Assembly (NCBI RefSeq): GCF_000062885.1
Contig: NC_009142.1
Coordinates: forward strand, 8,111,584-8,175,583
Reading direction: 5' to 3'
DNA: 64,000 nt
From: Saccharopolyspora erythraea NRRL 2338
Lineage (GTDB): Bacteria; Actinomycetota; Actinomycetes; Mycobacteriales; Pseudonocardiaceae
A program made the position numbers and the translations under genes. The notes beneath the pieces are model-generated. The model did no database searches, had not been told where the DNA came from, and saw only the letters and a list, made by a program, of their open reading frames with translations. Positions 51,726 to 61,512 of the stretch are shown here, one piece after another (position 1 is the stretch's first letter; each line of letters begins with the position of its first letter).

Positions 51726-54700
51726 TCAGCCGCCGAACTCGCGCGTCGGCGGCGCCACGTTGCCCGGTCCGCCGTTATTCGGGTCGCCGCCGTTCTCCTC
51801 GTCGTCGCAGCCGAACCAACCGCACGGCTGCTCGCCGGAGGTCTGGGTCTCCGACGGCTCCTCCGAACCGCTGGTCTGAGACGTCGGCGGGGCCGAGGTC
51901 GTCGGCGGCGCCGAGGTGGTCGGCGGGGCCGAGGTCGGCGGCGGCGGAGGAGGCAGCGTGTCGTACTGGCCGATCGGGACGGCCTTGTCGAACTTCTCCA
52001 CCGGTTTTCCCTCGAGGTAGGCGTTCATGAACAGCTGCCAGATGTCGCCGGGCACCCCGGATCCGTAGATCGGCTTGCCGCTGATGTCCTTGATCGGCAG
52101 GACCGGGTGCTCGGCGTCGTTGGCGCCGAGCGACACCGCCGCCGAGATCTGCGGGGTGTAGCCGACCATCCACGCCTTCGAGTTGTTCTCGGTGTCCAGG
52201 TACTGGTGGGTACCGGTCTTGGACGCGACCGGGCGGTTGCCCTTCAGCCCGAGGTCGGCTTCCTTGGCCACGTTGAGCAGCGTCTCGGTGACGTTGGCCG
52301 CGATGTTCTTGCTCTCGTCATCATCGTCGGAGAACGCCGGCTCGGGCTTCCAGTCCTGGTGCAGCTCGATGGTGCCCGAGGAGCTGCTGATGCTCTGCAC
52401 GAACCGGGGCTTGACCCGCGTGCCCTTGTTGGCGAACGTCCCGTACGCGCTGGCCATGTCTATGGTCCGCACCGGGTACATGCCCAGCGCGATACCGGCG
52501 TCGACACCGCCGTTGGAGCTGCGCAGGCTCGGCTTGCCGTTGTACTTGTCGGGGATCCCCGCCTGCTGCGCCGCCTCGGCGACCTTGGGGGTGCCGATGT
52601 CCGCCGCCATCTGGACGAAGACGGTGTTGACCGACTTGGTCATGGCCTCGCGCACACCGCACGAGGTCGGGACGTCGCACTTGATGCCGCGGGCGTTGGC
52701 GAACGGTGTGCCGAGGATCGTCCGCGGCGACGAGCCGTCGTAGACCTCGCCGATGCCCTTGCCCTGCTCCAGAGCGGCCGCCACGACGAACGGCTTGAAC
52801 GACGAGCCCGGCTCCTGCATCGCGTCGGCGTAGTCGAAGCCGCCGGCCTCGTTGCCGCCGTGGTACGCCTTTACGCCGCCGGTCTTTGGGTCCACCGCGA
52901 CCAGCGCGGGCCTGAGCTCGGGCCGCTGGCCCTTGGTGGCCTCGGCCACGGCCTCCTCGGCGGCCTTCTGGGCGGCCGGGTCTATGGTCGTGTTGATCGT
53001 GAACGCCCCGCGGGACAGCGTGCTCTCGTTGTAGCCCGCCTTGTCCAGCTCGGCCAGCACCTGCTTGAGGACGTGGCGCTGGTTGGGCGACATCGACCGG
53101 GTGCTGCGCCACTCGTCGCGGGGCAGCGTCACCGGCAGCGTCATGTTCGCCCGCTCGGCCTTGCTGACGAAGTTGTTCTTCACCATCTGGCCGATCACGT
53201 ACTCCCAGCGCTCCTGGCCCTGGACCGGGTCGTAGCGCGGGTCGTTCTCGGTCGGGCGCTGCACCATGCCCGCCAGGACCGCGGACTCGGCGGCGTTGAG
53301 CTCCTTCGGCGACTTGCCGAAGTAGGCGTTGGCGGCGGAGTCGATGCCGTAGGCGCCGCGACCGTAGTAAGCCGTGTTCAGGTAGGCCATCAGGATCTCG
53401 TCCTTGGGCCGCTCCCTGGTCATCTTCAGGGCGAGCACGACCTCCTTCACCTTGCGGACGTACGGCGACTCCTTGCTGGTGAGGTCCTGGTCCAGCTTGA
53501 TGTACTGCTGGGTCAGCGTGGAACCGCCGCCGACACCGCCGCCGCTGACCATGAAGTAGGCCGAACGCGCGATGCCCATGATGTCGAAGCCGGGGTTGTC
53601 GTAGAACGTGGCGTCCTCGGCCGCGAGCGTCGCGTTGCGCATCGGCTCGGAGACCTCTTCGCGCAGGTTCCGGATCATCTTGCGCGGCTTGCCGTCGTTC
53701 GGCGTGTACCGCGTCATGACCTCGCCGTTGGCGTAGTTCAGCGTGATCGTCTGGTCCGTCTTCGCGGCGGTCGCCTCCGGGTTCGGCACCGGCCAGGCGA
53801 AGTAGCCGTAGGCGAAGACGGCGGTGGGCACCAGGATCATCAGTGCGGCCGCGACGTAGCAGGACCGCCGGATGCGCCGCCACATCGTGCGCCTGCGCGC
53901 CTTCTTGGCCATCAGCTCGTCGTCCGGGTCGCCGAAGTCGCCGTCGGGGTCGTCGTCGGCATGGTCGCCGTCCCGGTAGTCGTCGTAGCCGTCGTCGTGC
54001 GCGTCCGCGGTGTAGGGGTCGTCGTAGTCGTAGGCGTCGTCCCCTGAGGCGGCCTCGTCCGCGTAGTAGTTGTAGCCGCCGCTGGACTCCTGGTGCGTGA
54101 GCAGCTTTGGCTCCGGCGCCGACCCTCCGGCGGCCTGCCCCGCGGCACCGGCCGCGCCGGCCGCACCGCTGCCCGCGGCACCGGCGGCACCTGCCGCACC
54201 GGCGCCCGCGGCCGCCGCCCCCAGGGCAGCAGCGCCCGCGGCGCCCGCCGCTGCGGCGCCACCACGCCGGGTCGCGTCACCGCGGTCGCCAGGATGCTGC
54301 GGGATGTTCTCGGTCGGCTGCTCGCCGGGTGGCGCCTGGGGCGGACGTCCGGGCGGCGGCGGTACCCGCCGCGTCCCCTGGCCGGCCGGGCCCTGCCCGT
54401 CCGGACGCGGACCGCCGGGCCCCTGCTGCGCCCCGGGCCCCTGGGAACCACCCGGGCCCTGCGGGCCGCCGGCCGGAGGCCGCTGGCCGGGACGCTGCCC
54501 GCCGGGCGGAGGTGGTGGCCCCTGGCGCCCCGCCGGAGGAGGCGGAGGCTGCTGCGAGTAGGTGGTCGGCAGGTCGAGGTTGCCCCCTCCGCCGTTGCCG
54601 CCACCGCGGCCCGCGCCCTGGTCGCGGCCGCTCAGGCGGTCACCGAGCGACGACGAGTCGTCATCGTCGTCGTCGAACGACGGCTTCCAGGCACCGGTCC

Positions 54701-55046
54701 GCTCCTGCGGAGGCTCCGCCTCCGGCCAGGCCGGACCGCCGGGCGGCGGCGCCGGGCGCTGCTGCCGGGTGCCCTGGTCGCCGCCGCGGCCGCCCGCGGG
54801 CGGCTCGCCCGGCCACTGCGGCCCTCCGGCAGGCGGCCTGCCCGGCGGTCCGCCGGGACGCCCCTGACCGCGCGGCGGTTGCGGCGGACCCTGCGGCGGG
54901 CGAGCCTGGTCGCCGGGCCGCTGCGGCGGTCCCGGGCGTTGCGGAGCCGGTGGCGCGCTTCGGTCGTCGGGTCTGCCGAAGTCTCGACCGTCATTGGGCT
55001 GCCGCGAGTGGCGGCCGCGGTCGCGGTCGTCACGCTCGTCGTTCAC
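51726..55046 (-). CDS. ponA: Bifunctional penicillin-binding protein PonA
   Basis: An 1106-residue class A PBP with GTG start 55046, seven bases after GGAGG. Residues 1-390 are a disordered Pro/Gly/Gln-rich cytoplasmic region with an Ala-rich centre, longer than usual. One span (about 392-415) follows. The glycosyltransferase domain has EDATFYDNPGFD, GGSTLTQQYIKL and ILMAYLNTAYYGRGAYGID. The transpeptidase has SSFK (about 747), SVN (about 804) and KTGT (about 942). The tail is Pro/Thr/Ser-rich with CGWFGC. It polymerises and cross-links peptidoglycan. The order ponA, DUF5318, PadR, ino1 matches mycobacteria. Confidence 0.96.
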   Translation of the reverse strand: MNDERDDRDRGRHSRQPNDGRDFGRPDDRSAPPAPQRPGPPQRPGDQARPPQGPPQPPRGQGRPGGPPGRPPAGGPQWPGEPPAGGRGGDQGTRQQRPAPPPGGPAWPEAEPPQERTGAWKPSFDDDDDDSSSLGDRLSGRDQGAGRGGGNGGGGNLDLPTTYSQQPPPPPAGRQGPPPPPGGQRPGQRPPAGGPQGPGGSQGPGAQQGPGGPRPDGQGPAGQGTRRVPPPPGRPPQAPPGEQPTENIPQHPGDRGDATRRGGAAAAGAAGAAALGAAAAGAGAAGAAGAAGSGAAGAAGAAGQAAGGSAPEPKLLTHQESSGGYNYYADEAASGDDAYDYDDPYTADAHDDGYDDYRDGDHADDDPDGDFGDPDDELMAKKARRRTMWRRIRRSCYVAAALMILVPTAVFAYGYFAWPVPNPEATAAKTDQTITLNYANGEVMTRYTPNDGKPRKMIRNLREEVSEPMRNATLAAEDATFYDNPGFDIMGIARSAYFMVSGGGVGGGSTLTQQYIKLDQDLTSKESPYVRKVKEVVLALKMTRERPKDEILMAYLNTAYYGRGAYGIDSAANAYFGKSPKELNAAESAVLAGMVQRPTENDPRYDPVQGQERWEYVIGQMVKNNFVSKAERANMTLPVTLPRDEWRSTRSMSPNQRHVLKQVLAELDKAGYNESTLSRGAFTINTTIDPAAQKAAEEAVAEATKGQRPELRPALVAVDPKTGGVKAYHGGNEAGGFDYADAMQEPGSSFKPFVVAAALEQGKGIGEVYDGSSPRTILGTPFANARGIKCDVPTSCGVREAMTKSVNTVFVQMAADIGTPKVAEAAQQAGIPDKYNGKPSLRSSNGGVDAGIALGMYPVRTIDMASAYGTFANKGTRVKPRFVQSISSSSGTIELHQDWKPEPAFSDDDDESKNIAANVTETLLNVAKEADLGLKGNRPVASKTGTHQYLDTENNSKAWMVGYTPQISAAVSLGANDAEHPVLPIKDISGKPIYGSGVPGDIWQLFMNAYLEGKPVEKFDKAVPIGQYDTLPPPPPPTSAPPTTSAPPTTSAPPTSQTSGSEEPSETQTSGEQPCGWFGCDDEENGGDPNNGGPGNVAPPTREFGG

Positions 55047-55149
55047 GAGTTGGCCTCCAGGACAGGCGTCATGGGACGCCGGGCGATGCGTTCACGTCGG
55101 GGGTCCGCCGCACCGGGTGCGGACGGCCGTGCCGGGGGACACGGCCTGT

Positions 55150-55554
55150 TCACTCTGCCGCAGTCTTGCGCCGGGACCGGCGGTTGTTCAACCCGCCCGT
55201 CCCGAGGACGTACGACTGCACCAGGTGGTTCCAGCTACATGTGCGGCATACCTCTACGACATAGACGTTGAACTCTTCGAACATGGTCGCCATCCGGGCG
55301 AGCTCCTCCGGGGCCCGCGCCGACCCCGAGGCGTGCTTTAGCTCATCGCCGAATACCCACGAGACCAACGTCAGCGGTTCCTTGCGGCACACCGGGCAGG
55401 TCACGTCGCTGGGCTCACCATGGAACTTCGCGGCCCGCAGCAGGTACGGGCCGGCGTCGCAGACCTCCATCACCCCGACGCGGCCAGAGTGGACCTGCGC
55501 GAGCAGCGACCTGCGCTGCAACGCGTAATCCACCACCTGCCGTTGGGTCCGCAC
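55150..55554 (-). CDS. DUF5318 family protein (Rv0049-like)
   Basis: A 134-residue protein starting at GTG 55554 (VRTQRQVVDYALQRRSLLAQ); GTG 55560 is also possible. A TACCCT -10-like box lies just before, so the mRNA may be leaderless. Conserved parts are GVMEVCDAGPYLLRAAKFHG, CPVCRKEPLTLVSWVFGDEL and VVEVCRTCSWNHLVQSYVLG. The two CxxC pairs probably form a zinc ribbon. Function is unknown; the gene is conserved beside ponA across actinobacteria, suggesting a cell-envelope or division link. Confidence 0.92.
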   Translation of the reverse strand: MRTQRQVVDYALQRRSLLAQVHSGRVGVMEVCDAGPYLLRAAKFHGEPSDVTCPVCRKEPLTLVSWVFGDELKHASGSARAPEELARMATMFEEFNVYVVEVCRTCSWNHLVQSYVLGTGGLNNRRSRRKTAAE

Positions 55555-55667
55555 GACCACAGGGTACGTGCCGGAGGCGAACGCTCCATGCGCCGTTCAG
55601 GGCAGCCACCACGACCGCGCTGACCAGGTGTGTCGGGAACAGCACATCCCGACCGCCGAATTCGGCA

Positions 55668-55688
55668 CCCGATATATCGGGGCGATAT
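55668..55688. promoter_or_regulatory. PadR operator candidate
   Basis: CCCGATATATCGGG (55668-55681) is a perfect 14-bp palindrome. It overlaps ATATCG-GGG-CGATAT (55674-55688), a second inverted repeat. Both lie about 45-65 bp upstream of the PadR start in a local AT-rich patch, fitting a PadR autoregulatory site controlling padR-ino1. Confidence 0.6.
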
Positions 55689-55733
55689 GATGCCCCGCTG
55701 GCGAGCCGATCGTCCGGCCATGAGGAGGTGCGC

Positions 55734-56306
55734 ATGCTCGAGCTGGCCGTGCTGGGTCTGCTGCATGACGCCCCGATGCACGGTTACGAGTTGCGGAAGC
55801 GGCTGAACGGCCTGCTCGGAGCGTTCCGCGCCTTCTCCTGCGGAACGTTGTACCCGACGTTGCGCAGGCTGCTGCGGGCCGGGCTGATCGAGGAGGAGGC
55901 GTCCGGACCGGGCAACGGCCTGGGACGGCGCGCCAGGAGGGTGTACCGGCTCACAGCCGCGGGTAGGAAGCGGTTCGCCGACCTGGTCGGGGACTGCGGT
56001 CCGCAGGCCTGCGACGACGACGCCTTCGGGGTGCACGTGGCGTTCTTCTCGCGGACGCCTGCCGAGGTCAGGATGCGGATCCTGGAGGCGCGCAGGCGGC
56101 GGGTGGAGGAGCGCCGGGAGGGGCTGCGTTCGGTGCTGACCGGTGGTGGGCTGGACCACTACACCACCGCGCTGCACGAGCTCGGCCTGGAGCACAGCGA
56201 GCACGAGGTTCGCTGGCTCAACGAGATCATCGAGCACGAACGGGCGGGCTCGGACGCCGGCGGGCCACTGGGAGGCCGGCGGGAATCGCGAGGACACGAC
56301 AGATGA
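55734..56306 (+). CDS. PadR-family transcriptional regulator
   Basis: A 190-residue regulator; ATG 55734 ([20 protein letters not shown]) is five bases after GGAGG, while GTG 55728 overlaps that SD. PadR HTH features are [40 protein letters not shown] and the wing [17 protein letters not shown], with a C-terminal Vir-like dimerisation helix. It overlaps ino1's earliest possible start, so the two form an operon. The same padR-ino1 pair exists in mycobacteria (Rv0047c-ino1), suggesting conserved control of inositol synthesis. Confidence 0.94.
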   Translation: MLELAVLGLLHDAPMHGYELRKRLNGLLGAFRAFSCGTLYPTLRRLLRAGLIEEEASGPGNGLGRRARRVYRLTAAGRKRFADLVGDCGPQACDDDAFGVHVAFFSRTPAEVRMRILEARRRRVEERREGLRSVLTGGGLDHYTTALHELGLEHSEHEVRWLNEIIEHERAGSDAGGPLGGRRESRGHDR

Positions 56307-56326
56307 CCAAGAAGGAGGGCCCTGCC

Positions 56327-57427
56327 ATGGGCGCAGACCGCCGCGGTGCAGGAGCGGTACGGGTGGCGATCGTCGGGGTCGGCAACTGCGCGGCGTCGCT
56401 CGTGCAGGGTGTCCACTACTACGCCGACGCCGACCCGGACACCCGGGTCCCGGGCCTGATGCACGTGCAGTTCGGCGACTACCACGTGCGTGACGTGCAG
56501 TTCGTCGCCGCGTTCGACGTCGACGCCAAGAAGGTCGGCCGCGACCTCTCCGAGGCCATCGTCGCCAGCGAGAACAACACCATCAAGATCGCCGACGTGC
56601 CGCCGCTGGGCGTGACCGTTCAGCGCGGGCACACCTACGACGGTCTCGGCCGCTTCTACCGGGAGACGATCGAGGAGTCCGACGAGGAGCCGGTCGACAT
56701 CGTCCGCGCGTTGCGCGAGGCCGAGGTCGACGTGCTGGTGTCCTACCTGCCCGTCGGCTCGGACGAGGCCGACAAGTTCTACGCCCAGGCCGCCCTCGAC
56801 GCGGGCGTGGCCTTCGTCAACGCGCTGCCGGTGTTCATCGCCTCCGACCCGGAGTGGGCGAAGAAGTTCGCCGACGCCGGGGTGCCGATCGTCGGTGACG
56901 ACATCAAGTCGCAGGTCGGGGCCACCATCACGCACCGGGTGCTGACCAAGCTGTTCGAGGACCGCGGCGTGCACCTCGACCGCACGATGCAGCTCAACGT
57001 CGGCGGCAACATGGACTTCCTCAACATGAAGGAGCTGGAGCGGCTGGAGTCGAAGAAGACCTCCAAGACCCAGTCGGTCACCTCCCAGGTCCAGCGCGAC
57101 CTCGGCAAGCGCAACGTGCACATCGGCCCGTCGGACTACGTGCCGTGGCTCGACGACCGCAAGTGGGCCTACATCCGGCTGGAGGGCCGCGCCTTCGGCG
57201 ACGTGCCGCTGAACCTGGAGTACAAGCTCGAGGTCTGGGACTCGCCGAACTCGGCGGGCATCATCATCGACGCCATCCGCGCGGCGAAGATCGCCAAGGA
57301 CCGCGGCATCGGCGGCCCGGTCCTGTCTGCTTCCTCCTACTTCATGAAGTCGCCGCCGGAGCAGTACTCCGACTCCGCGGCCTACCAGGCCGTCGAGGAC
57401 TTCATCGACCGCAAGCGCGAGAACTGA
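56327..57427 (+). CDS. ino1: Myo-inositol-1-phosphate synthase
   Basis: A 366-residue enzyme; ATG 56327 follows AAGGAGGG by seven bases, and ATG 56303 overlaps the padR stop but lacks an SD. The NAD-binding start is [20 protein letters not shown]; the catalytic region has [50 protein letters not shown] and [12 protein letters not shown]. It converts glucose-6-phosphate to inositol-1-phosphate, the precursor of phosphatidylinositol, PI-mannosides and mycothiol. A strong terminator follows. Confidence 0.97.
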   Translation: MGADRRGAGAVRVAIVGVGNCAASLVQGVHYYADADPDTRVPGLMHVQFGDYHVRDVQFVAAFDVDAKKVGRDLSEAIVASENNTIKIADVPPLGVTVQRGHTYDGLGRFYRETIEESDEEPVDIVRALREAEVDVLVSYLPVGSDEADKFYAQAALDAGVAFVNALPVFIASDPEWAKKFADAGVPIVGDDIKSQVGATITHRVLTKLFEDRGVHLDRTMQLNVGGNMDFLNMKELERLESKKTSKTQSVTSQVQRDLGKRNVHIGPSDYVPWLDDRKWAYIRLEGRAFGDVPLNLEYKLEVWDSPNSAGIIIDAIRAAKIAKDRGIGGPVLSASSYFMKSPPEQYSDSAAYQAVEDFIDRKREN

Positions 57428-57450
57428 CCCCGCGCGAACCTGCCCGTCAC

Positions 57451-57488
57451 GCGAAGACCGCCGGAGGCGTGCCTCCGGCGGTCTTCGC
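57451..57488. terminator. Strong hairpin terminator after ino1
   Basis: Perfect 18-bp stem (57451-57468 with 57471-57488) with a two-base loop centre GT, 23 bp after the ino1 stop. It also lies just beyond the 3' end of the convergent GGDEF gene and may terminate both transcripts. Confidence 0.9.
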
Positions 57489-57509
57489 CGTCCGCGGACC
57501 GCGCGGCAC

Positions 57510-58361
57510 TCAGCGCTGCAACTGCTGTTCGGCTCGGGCGAGCACGGAGTGCACGGTGGCGTGACCGTCGGTGGTGACCCAAGACACGCGCAGGCCCGGG
57601 CGCACGCGCCTGCGCCCGATCCGCATCGGCCACCCGGCGGTCTGGCGGATCTGCTCGGCGATCTCCTCGCCGGTGCCGCTGGGGTGCTCTGCGATCACCG
57701 CGAACTCGTCGCCGCCGTAGCGGGCGACCGTGCGGTCGTCGCTCATGCCCTCGCGCAGCCGTGCCGCGAGCGTGGTGAGCAGTTCGTCGCCACGTTCGAA
57801 GCCGTGCTGCTGGTTGAACTCGGCCAGCCGGTGCACGTCGACCAGCACCAGCGTGGCCAGCGTGCCGTTGAGCCGCGCGCGCACGAGCGACTGCTCGAGC
57901 CGGTCGAGCAGCAGGATGCGGCCGGGCAGGCCGGTAAGCGGGTCGATCAGGCCGCGGCTGTGCGGCACGTCGGTCTGCACCGGTTGCAGCAGCATCAGCA
58001 CGCGGCTGTGGCCCTGCACGCGGACCGCGTGGTAGTCCGCCCACAGCCGGCTCTGCGCGCGACCGCCGCGCACGATCACCATGGGCGTGGACAGCGGCGA
58101 CCCGGCCCGCAGCACCTGACCCGCGAGCTCGGACCAGTCCGGCATGGGCGCACCGGTGTCGTCGCGGGCCTGCCAGTCCTCCGGCCGCGTCCCGGTGAGC
58201 ACGTCGGACCTGTCTAGCTGCAGCAGTTCCGCGGCCACGTCGTTGGTGGCCAGCACCTGGCCACGGTGATCGGTGAGCAGGACGCCGACGGTCAGCCCGG
58301 TGATGAGTTCATCCCAGACCGGCGTGAGCTGAGCCGGTGTGGTCACATCGAGGACACTCAT
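57510..58361 (-). CDS. PAS-GGDEF protein, probable diguanylate cyclase
   Basis: A 283-residue protein starting MSVLDVTTPAQLTPVWDEL, with GGAGGAGGGGG upstream. Residues about 15-125 form a PAS-like sensor (GLTVGVLLTDHRGQVLATND, VVAELLQLDR-like). The GGDEF domain starts DPLTGLPGRILLLDRLEQSL and contains the exact active-site RYGGDEFAVI, so c-di-GMP synthesis is likely. No inhibitory RxxD site upstream of GGDEF could be confirmed. No EAL partner is adjacent. In actinomycetes c-di-GMP controls development. Confidence 0.9.
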   Translation of the reverse strand: MSVLDVTTPAQLTPVWDELITGLTVGVLLTDHRGQVLATNDVAAELLQLDRSDVLTGTRPEDWQARDDTGAPMPDWSELAGQVLRAGSPLSTPMVIVRGGRAQSRLWADYHAVRVQGHSRVLMLLQPVQTDVPHSRGLIDPLTGLPGRILLLDRLEQSLVRARLNGTLATLVLVDVHRLAEFNQQHGFERGDELLTTLAARLREGMSDDRTVARYGGDEFAVIAEHPSGTGEEIAEQIRQTAGWPMRIGRRRVRPGLRVSWVTTDGHATVHSVLARAEQQLQR

Positions 58362-58703
58362 TCGGCCCCCTCCTCCCCACCAAACGGAGCAGTCCGTTCG
58401 AGCCTCCCCTTCCGATGGGTCCGAATTCAAGGGCACAGCTACCACCCGTAACGGTGGTATTACGGAACCGCGCATGACCCAGGGTCAGTGGGTGTCCAGC
58501 CCTCCGCGCGACCTTGCTCACCCGATCCTGCGATCTTGGCGGGGAACCGGGCGCGTCTGCCGGGTTTCCCGCGGGCGAAAACCCGTCGGACACCGCCGCC
58601 GCGCGCACGGATACCGCGCCGGTGCCGACCGCCCGGCCTCTACCCTTGTCGGGGCCGCCGAGGCGCGGCGGCAGCGGCGAAGACCTGATGGGGAGATGTG
58701 CCG

Positions 58704-59993
58704 GTGACTGGAGCCGAACCCGCCGAGCGCGGCCTGCGAGAGCGGTTGCGCGAGCAGCGCCCACTGCTGGTGGTGATCGCGGTCGCCGAGCTGATCGCCG
58801 TGATCCTGGTGTCCACCATCAACCCGCACGACCACATCGACGGCGAGGTGTACCGGCTGGGCGCGAAGGCGCTGCTGGCGGGCCGGGACGTCTACGGCGA
58901 CCTGCCTGCCACCGAGTCCGGGCTGAGCCTGCCGTTCATCTACCCGCCGTTCGCCGCGATCCTGTTCGCGCCGCTGGCGCTGGTCCCCAAGGTCGCCTCG
59001 ACGGCGGCGATCATGCTGGTCAGCCACCTCGCGCTGCTGGTCACGCTGTACGTGCTGCTGAGCGCGTCGACGTTCCTGGTCGCCCACCGGGACAAGGTGC
59101 TGCTGGTGACCGCGGCGGTGCTGCCGCTGGCCACCGTCACCGAGCCGGTGATGGAGACGCTCACCTACGCCCAGATCAACATCGTGCTGATGGCGCTGGT
59201 GGCCGTCGACTGCCTGTGGCGGGTGGACGGCGATCGCAGGCTGCCCTACCCGCGCGGGCTGCTGATCGGCATCGCCGCCGGGCTGAAGCTGACCCCGGCG
59301 GCGTTCCTGCTGTTCCTCGTCCTGCGGCGGGACGGCCGCATGATCATCACCGCGGCCCTGACGTTCGTGGCGACCGCGCTGCTGGGCTTCGCGGTGACCT
59401 TCGCCAACGCGCGCGAGTTCTGGACGCGCGAGGTGTTCTCCACCAGCAACGTCTCGTTCGGCCCCAAGTTCACCGGTGACGCCACGGTCTACGCGGGCAA
59501 CCAGTCGCTGCGCTCACTGCTGACCAAGCTGGGGGTGCCTGCGCCGACGGTGTTCTTCGTGCTGCTCGCCGCGGTGGTGCTGGCGCTGGCGGTGGCCGGG
59601 ATGGTGCATGCGATCCGCCAGCGCGACCTGCCGATGGCGGTGACGATCAACGGGGTGCTGGCGCTGCTGGTGTCGCCGATCTCCTGGTCGCACCACTGGG
59701 TGTGGGCGATCCCGGCGCTGCTGCTGCTGGCGGGCGGCGCCTTCACCCGGCGGGACTGGGCACTGCTGCTGGCCACGACGCTCGCGGCCGGGTTCTTCAC
59801 CCTCGGCCCGCACTGGAAGGTGCCGCAGGGCCAGGGCAAGGAGCTGCGCTGGAACTTCTTCGAGCACCTGATCGGCAACTCATACGTCTACTTCGGCCTG
59901 GCGTTCCTGGTCTACTGCGCCGCGCTCTGGTGGCGGGGCCGGCGCGGCGCGGCGGCCGTGCAGCCGCAGGCGAGTGCGACACCGGTGGGCTGA
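58704..59993 (+). CDS. GT87-family membrane glycosyltransferase
   Basis: A 429-residue protein starting at GTG 58704 (VTGAEPAERGLRERLREQRP), nine bases after GGGGAG; GTG 58698 is too close to it. About 10-11 spans. GT-C features include DHIDGEVYRLGAKALLAGRD, the YPPFAAILFAPLALVPK segment, GIAAGLKLTPAAFLLFLVLR and VSPISWSHHWVWAIPALLLL, closely like mycobacterial alpha-1,2-mannosyltransferases (PimE/Rv2181-like group). It probably uses polyprenyl-phosphate-mannose for PI-mannoside or lipoarabinomannan-type glycans. A terminator follows. Confidence 0.9.
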   Translation: MTGAEPAERGLRERLREQRPLLVVIAVAELIAVILVSTINPHDHIDGEVYRLGAKALLAGRDVYGDLPATESGLSLPFIYPPFAAILFAPLALVPKVASTAAIMLVSHLALLVTLYVLLSASTFLVAHRDKVLLVTAAVLPLATVTEPVMETLTYAQINIVLMALVAVDCLWRVDGDRRLPYPRGLLIGIAAGLKLTPAAFLLFLVLRRDGRMIITAALTFVATALLGFAVTFANAREFWTREVFSTSNVSFGPKFTGDATVYAGNQSLRSLLTKLGVPAPTVFFVLLAAVVLALAVAGMVHAIRQRDLPMAVTINGVLALLVSPISWSHHWVWAIPALLLLAGGAFTRRDWALLLATTLAAGFFTLGPHWKVPQGQGKELRWNFFEHLIGNSYVYFGLAFLVYCAALWWRGRRGAAAVQPQASATPVG

Positions 59994-60010
59994 CCGCGAG
60001 AACGACGTGA

Positions 60011-60046
60011 AAAAGCCGGGGCGGGAGTTCTCCCGCCCCGGCTTTT
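60011..60046. terminator. Bidirectional intrinsic terminator
   Basis: AAAAGCCGGGGCGGGA (60011-60026) pairs perfectly with 60031-60046 around GTTC. A and T runs at the ends make it an intrinsic terminator in both directions, serving the GT87 gene and the convergent secreted-protein gene. Confidence 0.92.
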
Positions 60047-60057
60047 CGCCGTCGTGA

Positions 60058-61512
60058 TCAGATGCGGCTGAACACCACGGTGTCGACCAGGTCCTCGTTC
60101 CGGCGCGGCTCACCCGCCGGGAGGGGCATGCCGGTGCGCACCGGCATCAGGTTCGGCACGGTGCTCCAGTCCGCGGCAGCGGCGAAGTCCGACGGGGCGT
60201 CCAGCAGCGGCAGCGCCATGCCGGTCAGCTCGCTCGGCTCGAGAGCGGAGCGGAACGGGTTCTCGGTCACCATGCGCTCGACCGGCAGCGCGGCCGTCAG
60301 GTCGTCGACGGTCATGACCTCGACCGGGGACGCGGCGGGGTTGGTCGAGAACACCGAGCGCGGAGCGGCGTCGCCGGACAGCGCATCGGCGATGCGGTTG
60401 ACCGTGGGCGTCGAAGTCGAGCCGCCGCCGAGGGCGTGCAGCTCGCCGAGGGCGGGCAGCGGAGCCTCGACGGGGTCACCGCTGCGGCCCGTGGCGCCGT
60501 GCGGGTCGAGGCTGAGCAGCGCCATCGGCGGCAGGGACGGCACGTCGGCGGCCGCGTCCTGGTGCTCGCCCGGCACGGTCAGCGGGATGATGTCCTTGGG
60601 CGACGCATGCGGGACGGGCTTCGGCGCCTCGAGCGAGTGCTCGACCAGGCGGTGCGGCACGTCGATCAGGTGCTGGTCGGCGCCGGGCAGCTCGGCGGAG
60701 GTGAGGTCCAGCTCCTCCTCGGGCTCGAGCAGCGGCGCCGAGAGCGCCTGGCTGCGCTCCCGCGCCTCCTGCCACAGCTCGACGATGCCGTCCGCGCGCT
60801 CGAAGTGCTCGACCACGGCCGGGTCCGAAGTGGGGATCACGAGCTCGTGAGCGACATCCTGGCCCGCACCCGGTCGAAACGCACCCTCCTGGAGGTGGTG
60901 CGCGCCGCTCTGCACGACGTCACCGATCGGGCCCGTCCAGCTCAGCGAGCGGTGGAAGCCCTCGGCCGGGGTGCCGACCGGACCGTGGCCGCGCTCCGGC
61001 TGCGCGCCGTTGGGCAGCAGTCCGAAGAGGACGTTGGACTGACCGCCGCGCATGTCGACCGCGCGGGCCTCGGTGGTGTCGGCGACCCAGCCGGCGAGTT
61101 CCATGCGGCGGACCGGCTGCTGCTCGGGAATCCAGTGCGAAGCGCCGAGGCTGGGCATCTCCTGGGTGGGTGCCTCGTCGATGGCGGCCACCACGTCGCG
61201 CAGCGGGTCCAGGGTGCCGAGCATGGTGGTGGTGCGGGCGTCGGCGGAGCGGTGGTCGACGAGCGGCCTGTTGTAGACGACCGTGTCCGAGGAAGCGGAC
61301 TCCTCGGGGAACAGCTCCCCTGCGAAGCACGCTTGGTGCCGGGGCGTGTCTTCGCCGAAGCCGTCGATCGCGGGCGGCAGCAACGACTCTCCCAGAGACG
61401 AGGCCGGACGGTCCGGGCAGGTCTCGGCGGCCGATGCGACCCCCGTTCCAGCGGCCAGCATGCCACCGGTGACCAGCGCGGCTTGCACACCGCGCTTCGC
61501 CCAAGTCTGCAT
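60058..61512 (-). CDS. Secreted protein of unknown function
   Basis: A 484-residue protein starting MQTWAKRGVQAALVTGGMLA, with GGAGGAG six bases upstream. The signal peptide ends at ASA (about residue 28). The mature chain is rich in Pro, Glu, Asp and Ala, with only two cysteines (C33 and C63 regions) near the N-terminus and regular short motifs such as MLGTLDPLRDVVAAIDEAP, PIGDVVQSGAHHLQEG and FSTNPAASPVEVMTVDDL. No catalytic motif, sorting signal or C-terminal span is visible. The N-terminus resembles small secreted proteins of spore-forming actinomycetes. It is followed upstream by a second secreted-protein gene on the same strand. Confidence 0.82.
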   Translation of the reverse strand: MQTWAKRGVQAALVTGGMLAAGTGVASAAETCPDRPASSLGESLLPPAIDGFGEDTPRHQACFAGELFPEESASSDTVVYNRPLVDHRSADARTTTMLGTLDPLRDVVAAIDEAPTQEMPSLGASHWIPEQQPVRRMELAGWVADTTEARAVDMRGGQSNVLFGLLPNGAQPERGHGPVGTPAEGFHRSLSWTGPIGDVVQSGAHHLQEGAFRPGAGQDVAHELVIPTSDPAVVEHFERADGIVELWQEARERSQALSAPLLEPEEELDLTSAELPGADQHLIDVPHRLVEHSLEAPKPVPHASPKDIIPLTVPGEHQDAAADVPSLPPMALLSLDPHGATGRSGDPVEAPLPALGELHALGGGSTSTPTVNRIADALSGDAAPRSVFSTNPAASPVEVMTVDDLTAALPVERMVTENPFRSALEPSELTGMALPLLDAPSDFAAAADWSTVPNLMPVRTGMPLPAGEPRRNEDLVDTVVFSRI

